Source: a virus. Taken from it: a stretch of DNA of 31,414 nt. The DNA is taken from the IMG/VR virus record IMGVR_UViG_3300009177_000725, positions 1-31,414 of that record, one strand, 5' to 3'. Positions 1 through 6,007 of this stretch are shown in pieces. Every line of letters starts with the position of its first letter. Positions within the stretch are counted from its first letter, which is position 1. Below the pieces are notes generated by a model that was not told where the DNA came from, made no database searches, and saw nothing but the letters and a program-made list of their open reading frames with translations. The translations under genes and the position numbers were made by a program.

Positions 1-268
1 CCTTCACGCGGTCGTAGTCGCGCGCGCTGACGTAGAGCTGTTGTGCGGTGATGCCGGTGATGCGCTGAAACACGAACTTGTCGGCTTCGTCCTTCGGCAT
101 CCGCTTCGCGTTCGCAGCTTCGGTGAGCGCCGTGATCAAGATGGACGTCGGGTTCTCGCCGCGTGTGTGGAGCACGTAGTAGGTGACCTTGTGACCATCG
201 AGCCTTGTGATGACGCTTTGGTTCATCACGCCGATGCGACGCTCGTTTCCTGGTTGCTGTCCGAACAT
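1..268 (-). CDS. hypothetical protein, 3' end cut by window edge
   Basis: The reading frame opens at the ATG at 268 and stays open to the window edge, so at least 89 residues are seen and the C-terminus is missing. A strong ribosome site (GAGAAGGAGA) lies just upstream. The product begins MFGQQPGNERRIGV and looks soluble, with mixed alpha/beta composition and no Cys motif or membrane segment. I do not recognise the family. It is the last visible gene of the leftward group and is separated from the preceding gene by a strong hairpin at 305-342, so it may be a separate transcription unit. Confidence 0.8.
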   Translation of the reverse strand, partial: MFGQQPGNERRIGVMNQSVITRLDGHKVTYYVLHTRGENPTSILITALTEAANAKRMPKDEADKFVFQRITGITAQQLYVSARDYDRVK

Positions 269-304
269 GATCTTCTCCTTCTCAGTTAGTGCCCAAATGC
301 ACGA

Positions 305-342
305 CGAGCGAGCCATCCATCCGAAGATGAGTGGCTCGCTCG
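305..342 (-). terminator. strong hairpin with cUUCGg tetraloop
   Basis: Arms 305-314 and 333-342 are perfect 10-bp inverted repeats (CGAGCGAGCC/GGCTCGCTCG). On the minus strand the pairing continues inward, with one mismatch and one G-T wobble, to a CATC/GATG stem closed by a TTCG loop, the very stable cUUCGg type. It lies in the 149-nt gap between the genes ending at 418 and starting at 268. There is no U-run after it, so termination is inferred; it could instead be an RNA-stabilising or processing element. Confidence 0.5.
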
Positions 343-417
343 CGGCGCAGGGCAGACCTGCGTATATCCATAGAGCATCTGACGAAGTTGGGGTCTACAT
401 GGCACACCTCCTCGTGG

Positions 418-774
418 CTAACGTGGAGGTTGTACCTCGGTCTTCCCCTTCTTGTCCACCAGGTGATCGACTGGTGTTGGATCTTCGTCGAAGTCATCGT
501 GCGACCTGCGGCTGCGGTTGAACAGCCAGACTTCGATCGTGGATGCGCTCTGCTCTCTGATGTAGACGTCGTGCGCGCTGAGGTTGAGCAACGCTGCAAA
601 CTGAACGAGATCGTCCAAGCAGATTGCTCCCTCGAAATTCTCCTTGGTCGTTGCCAACTCCACCACCGCCACCTCGATAGGGTGCAACGGCGAGTTGCAC
701 AACACGGCGATCAGACGCTCCCTGCCAAAGCAGAGCATCGCGATGCCCATCACTCGTTCGACGCGGAACATCAT
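418..774 (-). CDS. hypothetical protein, 118 aa
   Basis: The frame starts at the ATG at 774 (product begins MMFRVERVMG), and this ATG overlaps the stop of the upstream gene as ATGA, so translation is probably coupled. The N-terminal half is hydrophobic and strand-rich, and the last 30 residues are charged (SRRSHDDFDEDP). There are no Cys motifs or membrane spans, and I do not recognise the family. The non-coding gap with the 305-342 hairpin follows it, so it may end a transcription unit. Confidence 0.7.
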   Translation of the reverse strand: MMFRVERVMGIAMLCFGRERLIAVLCNSPLHPIEVAVVELATTKENFEGAICLDDLVQFAALLNLSAHDVYIREQSASTIEVWLFNRSRRSHDDFDEDPTPVDHLVDKKGKTEVQPPR

Positions 775-995
775 TTGTGGCGACGTGCATTATGCCCTAG
801 CTCGCCGCACTCTGTGCAGCGGTATTGCTTGGACTCGCGCGGCCGGGTTTCCTCCCAGCGCTTTCGCTGCGCGTCACGATGCTTCCGCAAGCAGCGGCGG
901 CACAGCGACTTCTTCGCTCGACGTTTGCACCAGGCGCAACGCTTGTGGCGCTTGTGCTTCTTCCGTCGCTTTCGCTGTACCGCCGCTGTTGCCAT
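771..995 (-). CDS. small basic protein with CxxC pairs and a CCHH zinc knuckle
   Basis: A 74-residue, very Lys/Arg-rich protein. Cys pairs at 20/23 and 32/35 (CAWC, CRRC) can form one zinc site. The C-terminus has C60-x2-C63-x4-H68-x4-H73 (CTECGELGHNARRH), which is the spacing of the retroviral nucleocapsid zinc knuckle with His in place of the last Cys. Zinc knuckles bind single-stranded nucleic acid, so an RNA- or ssDNA-binding role is likely by inference. The ATG at 995 follows an AAGG ribosome site, and the stop overlaps the next gene by 4 nt. Confidence 0.8.
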   Translation of the reverse strand: MATAAVQRKRRKKHKRHKRCAWCKRRAKKSLCRRCLRKHRDAQRKRWEETRPRESKQYRCTECGELGHNARRHK

Positions 996-996
996 C

Positions 997-1191
997 TCAG
1001 CCTTTCTTGACGACAGCCTTCACTACCGTGGCACCAGCGCACAGTTTGACAACGCGGTCCGCCAGCGCTAGCGCGTCAGCTTCAACCGCGTTGTGCACGA
1101 TCGACATGCGCGAACCGTTGCCGAGCTGGCGCTGGATGCGGTGTGCAATCGTCAGCGCCTCGCTTCGTAGCGTGCCTTCGTCGTCAGTCAC
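997..1191 (-). CDS. hypothetical protein, 64 aa
   Basis: I chose the GTG at 1191 because it overlaps the upstream stop by one base (TAGTG), the coupling style used throughout this genome. An in-frame GTG at 1242 would give 81 aa but would overlap the upstream gene by 52 nt. The product is rich in Ala, Val and Leu, with a predicted helical middle (ALTIAHRIQRQLG) and a Val-rich, Lys-terminated end. I do not recognise the family. Confidence 0.6.
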   Translation of the reverse strand: MTDDEGTLRSEALTIAHRIQRQLGNGSRMSIVHNAVEADALALADRVVKLCAGATVVKAVVKKG

Positions 1192-1598
1192 TATGCCGCC
1201 AAACGCGTAGAGGGGTGCTTGACGATGTACTGCGTCAACCACTCGACTTCGCCGTCTTCGAGCTTCTTGCCGTTGCGCTGCTTCTGGCGAAGCACGTACG
1301 CGCGGTTTGCATCGCGCTTGCTCTGCTTCTTGTCGTTCTTCACCTGCTTCTCGATCTTCTTCACCGTCTTCTTTGCAGCCTTCTTCGCGGCCTTCACCGT
1401 CTTCTTCGCGGCCTTCTTGATCGCGTGCTTGATGCGCTTTGCGTGCGCATCGCGCAGCGCCTGACCGTCGTCGTGCTCGCGCAACGGCTTCTCCAGCGCC
1501 GTCATCAACGTCTCGCGCGCGATGTCGCGCGTCAGCTCGGTGATGTCGTCGACGAACTTCTTGACCAGTGAATCCATCTTCGCTTTGTAGTCGCTCAT
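1191..1598 (-). CDS. histone H1-like Lys/Ala-rich protein
   Basis: A 135-residue protein with an excellent ribosome site (GAGGAGAAGAAGCAG) before the ATG at 1598. Residues about 1-50 are mixed and helical. Residues about 55-90 are a run of AKK/AAKK-type repeats (IKKAAKKTVKAAKKAAKK) like the tails of histone H1 and bacterial H1-like nucleoid proteins, and a soluble C-terminal part follows (EDGEVEWLTQYIV). Such tails bind DNA or RNA electrostatically. A role in DNA compaction or binding is inferred from composition only. Confidence 0.75.
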   Translation of the reverse strand: MSDYKAKMDSLVKKFVDDITELTRDIARETLMTALEKPLREHDDGQALRDAHAKRIKHAIKKAAKKTVKAAKKAAKKTVKKIEKQVKNDKKQSKRDANRAYVLRQKQRNGKKLEDGEVEWLTQYIVKHPSTRLAA

Positions 1599-1611
1599 CT
1601 GCTTCTTCTCC

Positions 1612-1827
1612 TCAACCGCCTTCGCTCATCATCTCGGCGATTGCTTGCTTCAGTTTGATCATCGCGCGCACGACGCGATTCTGTTGTTCCTTGAGTTGAA
1701 CGTTCTGATCGACGAGTTGATCGTGCGTCATCTCGTCAATCGCAGCAACCTCAGCTTCCGACAGATGCCAAAGGCGCTGCTTCCGCTTGAAGAACTTCTT
1801 GCGCAGCCGGGACGTCAGCGTTGCCAC
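1612..1827 (-). CDS. small helical basic/acidic protein, 71 aa
   Basis: The frame starts at the GTG at 1827, preceded at 8 nt by AAGGAGGT, the best ribosome site in this part of the window. The N-terminus is strongly basic (RLRKKFFKRKQR) and the rest is an acidic-to-neutral helix likely to form a coiled coil (about residues 25-65). It overlaps the upstream gene by 77 nt in another frame, which is unusual here, but the ribosome site supports both being real. Family not recognised. Confidence 0.7.
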   Translation of the reverse strand: MATLTSRLRKKFFKRKQRLWHLSEAEVAAIDEMTHDQLVDQNVQLKEQQNRVVRAMIKLKQAIAEMMSEGG

Positions 1828-2080
1828 GGATCTTGACCTCCTTGGGGACCTTCACGAGAAGGTCGATGCTGTCCTGACGGCGGCGCAAACGGATGCGCAC
1901 GTCGCGCTTCTCGTTCTTCATCTTCGTTTCGAGAGCGCCCTTTGCGCCGAGCGCGATCTTCTCGTTTGCAGCGGTCAACGGAAACGTCTCCGTTTGCGCA
2001 GGGTCGATGAAGTAGCGCTTCTCGAAACCAGACCGAACCGGCGCGGTCTCAGGCGGCACCACCTTGTCCTTACGCTTCAC
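1751..2080 (-). CDS. hypothetical protein, 109 aa
   Basis: I chose the GTG at 2080, which overlaps the end of the upstream gene; the longer in-frame opening at 2194 would run deep inside that gene. The body is charged and strand-rich (KRDVRIRLRRRQDSIDLLV), followed by an Ala/Glu-rich tail. The stretch encoding PKEV also carries the ribosome site of the next gene, so the two genes are nested at their ends. No family recognised. Confidence 0.6.
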   Translation of the reverse strand: MKRKDKVVPPETAPVRSGFEKRYFIDPAQTETFPLTAANEKIALGAKGALETKMKNEKRDVRIRLRRRQDSIDLLVKVPKEVKIRGNADVPAAQEVLQAEAAPLASVGS

Positions 2081-2447
2081 CGCTCGGCTCCTCACGTTCG
2101 ATCTTACTGCCGAGCCACTTGATCGCGTACGTACGAGCGGCATCGCGAGCGGCTTCGTGGGCCAGCATCGAACTCTCCGCGTTATCCGCGTCACCTGCCT
2201 GCACGAACGCAGAGAGCCGCGCGTTGAAGCGATTCACTTCGAGCATCAGCTTCGCGACATGCGGATCGACATCCCAATCGCGCCGGCAGTCATCGCACAG
2301 CCGCGTGGTGACGGTGGAGCACAGCGTGACGCTCTGCTCGTTGCTGAACGCCGCAAGCTCGGTGCTACAGCGCTCGCAGACGCGCGTGTACTGGCCCTTG
2401 CCGGTTTTCTGCTCGGCCTTCGTTGCTTCCGACTTCATCGTTTCCAT
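2070..2447 (-). CDS. zinc-ribbon protein, 125 aa
   Basis: The ATG at 2447 has an AAAGG ribosome site; an upstream in-frame ATG at 2552 lacks one and would run through the control region. Residues 24-54 hold C24-x2-C27 and C51-x2-C54 (CERC, CDDC), a four-Cys zinc ribbon, followed by a long helical region (LMLEVNRFNARLSAF) and an acidic end. This is the first gene of the leftward group and faces the divergent plus-strand array. Function unknown; nucleic-acid or protein binding is typical of zinc ribbons. Confidence 0.75.
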   Translation of the reverse strand: METMKSEATKAEQKTGKGQYTRVCERCSTELAAFSNEQSVTLCSTVTTRLCDDCRRDWDVDPHVAKLMLEVNRFNARLSAFVQAGDADNAESSMLAHEAARDAARTYAIKWLGSKIEREEPSGEA

Positions 2448-2579
2448 CGGTACGTACCTTTCTTCCGCGTAGGTGCGGATCCCTGGACGAGACCATACGC
2501 GGTAGATCTGACGCAAGCTCGGTCTCAACAGATAAGTGCTTGACTCGTCCAAGCTCGCGAAGTACCAACAGATATTTCC
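2448..2579. promoter_or_regulatory. divergent control region with a duplicated composite repeat
   Basis: This 132-nt gap separates the leftward gene starting at 2447 from the rightward array starting at 2580. It carries two copies of CAAGCTCG followed by CAACAGATA: 2514-2521 with 2526-2534, and 2550-2557 with 2566-2574. The inner spacers are 4 and 8 nt, and the CAACAGATA copies are 40 nt apart, about four helical turns. TTGACT at 2540-2545 resembles a -35 box, but I see no convincing -10 box at 16-18 nt. Operator or phage-specific promoter function is inferred. Confidence 0.55.
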
Positions 2580-2876
2580 ATGAACGAACCGTTGCTAGTA
2601 GAACCCACTCCGTCCGAGGATCCAGGGATGACCGATCGAGGAAGAACCGTTCGCGAAGCCATCGCGATTGCGCTCGAAGGTATCCCCGGCCAGCCTGACG
2701 GTTGGTTGTTCGTGCCGATCGAGCGAGCTGCGGTGCGCGAGCACGTCATCGGTTGGATCCAGGACTACGCGCAGCGACGCAACGTCATCCTCGATGTGAA
2801 GAAGGACATCGAGCCTGAACTCGACCTGGTGATCAAGCAGCTGCGCGGTATCGCGATTGCGAGGACACGAACGTGA
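2580..2876 (+). CDS. hypothetical protein heading the plus-strand array
   Basis: A 98-residue protein from the ATG at 2580, which lacks an obvious ribosome site. An internal ATG at 2628 (product MTDRGRTVREAI) has GAGGA upstream and is a real alternative. The body is helical and charged, with no Cys and no W-tag, so it differs from the genes after it. Its stop overlaps the next start as GTGA. Being first after the divergent control region, it probably shares the transcript of the whole plus-strand array. Family not recognised. Confidence 0.75.
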   Translation: MNEPLLVEPTPSEDPGMTDRGRTVREAIAIALEGIPGQPDGWLFVPIERAAVREHVIGWIQDYAQRRNVILDVKKDIEPELDLVIKQLRGIAIARTRT

Positions 2877-3166
2877 GCATGGCCAACATCTGGTTCGATC
2901 GCGCGTGGAAGCGGTGGCGTGCGCGCAAGCTGACGCTCGACAACATCGACAACCACCATACGCTCAGCATCATCCGCGCAGCGATGTCGGTTCCTGAAGT
3001 GCTCGATGCGAGCTTCCACGTCGTTGACTCGTTCGTTTACGTCATACACATCAAGGTGCGGCGCGGTTGGGCTGAGCTGATGAATGTGATCGACAGGGTG
3101 GAGTTGGAGCTAGAAGAGTTCGTTCCAGCTGGCTTCGACTACGACGTGTCAGGGGAATACGAGTGA
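2873..3166 (+). CDS. W-tag family small protein
   Basis: The GTG at 2873 overlaps the previous stop (GTGA). The product begins MSMANIWFDR, a W-tag with Met at position 3, followed by a very basic stretch (AWKRWRARK). The 97-residue body has no Cys; it looks like a small alpha/beta domain with strands around residues 45-60 (ASFHVVDSFVYVIHIKV) and an acidic C-terminal helix. This is the first tagged member on the plus strand and differs from most others in lacking the C-x2-C element. Function unknown. Confidence 0.8.
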   Translation: MSMANIWFDRAWKRWRARKLTLDNIDNHHTLSIIRAAMSVPEVLDASFHVVDSFVYVIHIKVRRGWAELMNVIDRVELELEEFVPAGFDYDVSGEYE

Positions 3167-3441
3167 GCCTCGCGAAACATTGGGAGCGCAAAGCGCGTCA
3201 TCGTCAACAGATCGCTTTGTTCGCGAAGCTTCGCCGATCGTTCGATTCAGAGATCGACCACATTCACATCAGGGAAGTCGTTCGCACCGATGACTTCGTC
3301 ACACCGTTTGGTAACAATGCGCCGCTGTGTCTGACCGAACCGCTCGGTGTCAAAGTTATTCGCCTGCATCCATATGTCGCTAGCTCACCTCGCCTCTGTC
3401 GCGATTGCGAAGCGAGAATGCATAGGATGCAAAGGTCATGA
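3163..3441 (+). CDS. W-tag family small protein with C...CxxC
   Basis: The GTG start overlaps the previous stop by 4 nt. The product (92 aa) begins MSLAKHWERK and continues basic for about 25 residues. The body has Cys56 (PLCL) and then C79-x2-C82 (LCRDC) near the C-terminus, which is the recurring second element of this family, probably a metal site together with one more ligand such as one of the His residues. The C-terminal tail after the Cys pair is only 10 residues. Function unknown. Confidence 0.82.
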   Translation: MSLAKHWERKARHRQQIALFAKLRRSFDSEIDHIHIREVVRTDDFVTPFGNNAPLCLTEPLGVKVIRLHPYVASSPRLCRDCEARMHRMQRS

Positions 3442-3749
3442 GCCTCAAACCGATTTGGAAAGAGCGAGCTGAAACGAAAGCGCTCGCTCGCGCAGCTGAG
3501 CCGAAGCTCGTCGACGCGTTTGGACCGTCGCCGCTCGCAGGATTCCGTCCGCTCTCGTTCCAAGAGATCCGCGACAGGTTGGTGACGGAGTTCAAACTCC
3601 AGATGCCACATTGCTCACACGCCATCGATGATCCAACGAGCAATTTCGGTCAGTTCATCAACGCAATCGCAGCTGCGGACGTCGACCTGTACAAACAAGT
3701 CGAAGCAGCGGTGAAGTTCATAGAAGAGAAAGGTGTGAAGCTCAAATGA
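3438..3749 (+). CDS. W-tag family small protein, no CxxC
   Basis: 103 residues beginning MSLKPIWKER, with ATGA overlap at the start. The basic tag is followed by a Pro-containing middle and a mostly helical body (FQEIRDRLVTEFK; DVDLYKQVEAAVKFIEEKG). There is a single Cys (C59) and no metal motif, so this is a tag-plus-helical-body version of the family. No family homology recognised beyond the tag. Confidence 0.8.
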   Translation: MSLKPIWKERAETKALARAAEPKLVDAFGPSPLAGFRPLSFQEIRDRLVTEFKLQMPHCSHAIDDPTSNFGQFINAIAAADVDLYKQVEAAVKFIEEKGVKLK

Positions 3750-4222
3750 GCATCAACAGCGTTTGGAAAGCGAAGGCTCTAGAGGAACAGCGCCGACTTG
3801 CGCTCTTGCGTCGCACGCACCTGTACCTCGTGATGGACATAGTGACAGACGAGAACGGTGACAAGCTCGTAGGCAGGCACGGCGTCTACTGCCAGACACC
3901 AGCACTCGACGGCTTCGACTACAATCGCGTGTCGACGTATGTGCATAGCGATTTCGCGGTCCGTGGTGCGGACCTCGCTCCTCGAACCGTACGAGCCGGC
4001 CGCTCCTGTTTGGATCACGACGTCGATTGCGAGACCTGCCAGCACGTATGGGAGCCGTTCCGTGAATGGGCGAAGACGCGCATACCACGACCGGATCTCG
4101 CTAGCGACGTGGAGGAGCTGAGCGAGGCGCTGAGGAAAGGCTACTCGACGGAGCCGCGAACGTTGAGGGTGGAGTCGCTCGAACAAACGCTGTCGCTCCT
4201 GCGTCCACCGAGGCGCAGATGA
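3746..4222 (+). CDS. W-tag family small protein with extended Cys element
   Basis: 158 residues, the longest plus-strand member, beginning MSINSVWKAK (Ile replaces Leu at tag position 3). Residues 25-50 are strand-like (HLYLVMDIVTDENGD), with C49; then C88, C95 and C98 (DCETC) followed by a Trp-containing helix. After the Cys element it has about 55 extra charged residues ending in PPRRR, so it may carry a second small domain. ATGA coupling at both ends. Function unknown. Confidence 0.82.
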   Translation: MSINSVWKAKALEEQRRLALLRRTHLYLVMDIVTDENGDKLVGRHGVYCQTPALDGFDYNRVSTYVHSDFAVRGADLAPRTVRAGRSCLDHDVDCETCQHVWEPFREWAKTRIPRPDLASDVEELSEALRKGYSTEPRTLRVESLEQTLSLLRPPRRR

Positions 4223-4521
4223 GCCTCGCAAGCATTTGGCGCAATCGCAAACCGATTAGCCGTGACCAGAAACCGCTCGACGCGTTCCACGCGTACATCA
4301 CGCGGCACAACGCGACCTACGACGATCGTGACTACGAAGTGCAGACGGACTACGGCGAGCTGAAGCTCTGCGAGAACATCAACATACGGCGTGCGCCGAT
4401 CGCTACGCACTCTGTCGTAGAGGTGAAAATCCGCGAGCCTTACGTCCATTGCACGAAGTGCGTGAGTGACATCGCGTGGCTGAAGAAGATGAAGTTCGGC
4501 GAGATCGTGGAACTCAAATGA
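4219..4521 (+). CDS. W-tag family small protein with C...CxxC
   Basis: 100 residues beginning MSLASIWRNR, which matches the family consensus exactly. C51 (LKLCENI) and C78-x2-C81 (HCTKC) are 27 residues apart, in the usual order, with strand-like sequence between them. The end is short and basic to hydrophobic (IAWLKKMKFGEI). Starts and ends in ATGA overlaps. Together with the genes starting at 4772 and 5660 it is among the clearest full members of the family. Confidence 0.83.
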   Translation: MSLASIWRNRKPISRDQKPLDAFHAYITRHNATYDDRDYEVQTDYGELKLCENINIRRAPIATHSVVEVKIREPYVHCTKCVSDIAWLKKMKFGEIVELK

Positions 4522-4775
4522 GCCTCGCGTCGTACTGGTGGATGCGCGCGACCAATCGCGGCACGATTGCAGGACCGATCCACCTCGTAGTCGATCACAA
4601 ACGTGGTTGCTCATTGCTCGCGTGCTCTATCTTCCCTTGCGTCGCGAGCGACGTCATAGACGCGCACGTGCAGCGCAACTTCAAAGAGCCCACCTGCGAA
4701 CGCTGCAAAAGCCTTTGGGGGTGGATTGAAACCGGCCTACTGATGCGCCGCGCATTGGAGTCATTCATCAAATGA
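4518..4775 (+). CDS. W-tag family small protein, Cys-rich
   Basis: 85 residues beginning MSLASYWWMR. The start at 4518 was chosen for the tag and the ATGA overlap; an in-frame ATG at 4476 lies inside the previous gene. Cys at 31, 36 and 41 precede C60-x2-C63 (TCERC), followed by an aromatic helix (SLWGWIETG). The segment VDHKRGC is closely matched by VDHKPGC in the first half of the fused gene starting at 5247, so these two look like recent relatives. Confidence 0.82.
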   Translation: MSLASYWWMRATNRGTIAGPIHLVVDHKRGCSLLACSIFPCVASDVIDAHVQRNFKEPTCERCKSLWGWIETGLLMRRALESFIK

Positions 4776-5056
4776 GCCTCGCTAGCCTCTGGCAGAAACG
4801 TTCCCGACTGGTGCGCCCTGCGCCACCTGTCATCCACTGGTGGGTCACGGTGTGGTTCTTCACCGCTGAGGACCCAAACGACTTCGCCGAAGACGAGCAC
4901 TTCGAGCCGAGGGGTAAGGAAGCGTGCTTGTTCTACGACGACGCCAAATCGGAGAAGTGGCACGCGCGCGATTGGCTCGAAGACGTTGAAGCGCCCCTAC
5001 CCATGCAAGACACCATCACCTGCCCCAAATGCATAGAGCTGTACATCGACCTATGA
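4772..5056 (+). CDS. W-tag family small protein with C...CxxC
   Basis: 94 residues beginning MSLASLWQKR. The middle is aromatic and strand-like (IHWWVTVWFFTAEDP) with C52 (EACLFYD), and C84-x2-C87 (TCPKC) lies seven residues before the end. Apart from the basic tag the protein is acidic. ATGA overlaps at both ends. The order tag, strand-rich segment with one Cys, spacer, terminal C-x2-C is the same as in the genes starting at 4219 and 5660. Confidence 0.83.
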   Translation: MSLASLWQKRSRLVRPAPPVIHWWVTVWFFTAEDPNDFAEDEHFEPRGKEACLFYDDAKSEKWHARDWLEDVEAPLPMQDTITCPKCIELYIDL

Positions 5057-5250
5057 GCCTCAAGGGTCTCTGGAAGCGACGTGTAGAGCAACGCATCGAT
5101 GCTGCGTTTGCAGCGAAGCACCCAATGCCTGACGCCAACGGTTGGTACGACGATCCGTTTGCAAAACTCGACAAGCTCGGTATGGAAATCCGTGAAGGGA
5201 AGACCACAGCTATGACCGAGCTTCTCGGAAAGATGTACGGTAAAAAATGA
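5053..5250 (+). CDS. W-tag family short protein, no Cys
   Basis: 65 residues beginning MSLKGLWKRR, with ATGA coupling to both neighbours. The body is one helix-rich unit (RVEQRIDAAFAAKH) and a lysine-tipped end (GKMYGKK). It has no Cys, so it is the shortest complete tagged member and shows that the tag occurs without the metal element. An upstream in-frame ATG at 5029 lies within the previous gene and lacks the tag. Confidence 0.8.
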   Translation: MSLKGLWKRRVEQRIDAAFAAKHPMPDANGWYDDPFAKLDKLGMEIREGKTTAMTELLGKMYGKK

Positions 5251-5663
5251 GCCTCACCAGCATTTGGGAACGTCGTGCCCATCGTCGCCAGCAATGGCTA
5301 CACGTCGACGGTAGGCGCGTGCTCGCACTGATGCCGGTCGACCACAAACCAGGCTGCTACGAGCAAGCTATGAGTCTCGCGTCCCTTTGGCTGCGTCGTG
5401 CGCAAAGCCAGGCGAAGCCACCGACGAGGTTCCTACACATCTCGGTGCTCGAACGCATCCCATACATCAATGGTCAATTCATCAACCAGTCGCTCGATTA
5501 CAAACTGAACGAAATGTGGCTCTGTTGCGTCCCATTGCCAGAGTTGCTCGGTGTACGCAAGATGCAAACACCGCACGCGTTTACCGACGAGCGCAGCACG
5601 TGTACCGATTGCCTGGAAGCACGCCGCAGAGTGCTCGCACAAACCGTGGACACACGACGATGA
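5247..5663 (+). CDS. in-frame fusion of two W-tag family members
   Basis: 138 residues with two tags: MSLTSIWERR at residue 1 and MSLASLWLRR at residue 42. The first 41 residues look like a truncated member: tag, then a short body ending VDHKPGC, similar to VDHKRGC in the gene starting at 4518. The second half is a full member with C93/C94 and C119-x2-C122 (TCTDC). The internal ATG at 5370 still has the ATGA context of the other junctions, but the upstream stop is out of frame. Translation may also start at 5370. Confidence 0.82.
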   Translation: MSLTSIWERRAHRRQQWLHVDGRRVLALMPVDHKPGCYEQAMSLASLWLRRAQSQAKPPTRFLHISVLERIPYINGQFINQSLDYKLNEMWLCCVPLPELLGVRKMQTPHAFTDERSTCTDCLEARRRVLAQTVDTRR

Positions 5664-6007
5664 GTCTCAACAGTATTTGGTACCGACGCTCAATGAACGC
5701 TCTCAAAACGCGTTCAGTAATTGCTACTCCATTGCACTGGCGCATCTTCCAATGGGCGTACGTCAACGAGACGCTCAACATCAACGACAGAACGCAGTAT
5801 CCCCTCGGTGTGCAGGCGTGTCTCATCAGTCACTACGAGAACGTGTCGACGAACCTTCTCGAATGGGACTCCTCGTTCCACGACAACGCAGCGATTCTTG
5901 CTGCGGCGAACGAAGGGTCACAGGTGTGCGCGAAGTGCATGGATGGCTGGCTCGACTTCGTGAGAGACCACGGCATCACCGTTTATCGGCGTGGGCGCAG
6001 CTGGTAG
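5660..6007 (+). CDS. W-tag family small protein, last of plus array
   Basis: 115 residues beginning MSLNSIWYRR, ATGA-coupled to the fused gene before it. The body is aromatic in its first half (HWRIFQWAYV), with C54 (QACLISH) and C90-x2-C93 (VCAKCMDGW), then a basic end. It is the last plus-strand gene; the non-coding convergent region follows at once. Confidence 0.82.
   Translation: MSLNSIWYRRSMNALKTRSVIATPLHWRIFQWAYVNETLNINDRTQYPLGVQACLISHYENVSTNLLEWDSSFHDNAAILAAANEGSQVCAKCMDGWLDFVRDHGITVYRRGRSW

Noticed and set aside
331-1071. 246-codon plus-strand frame across the left operon
   Set aside because: Opposite to ATGA-coupled minus-strand genes with ribosome sites and zinc motifs; no start signal.
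2540-2568. sigma70 promoter from TTGACT in the divergent region
   Set aside because: No -10 box of reasonable quality at 16-18 nt (TACCAA at best); left as an uncertain element inside the control region.
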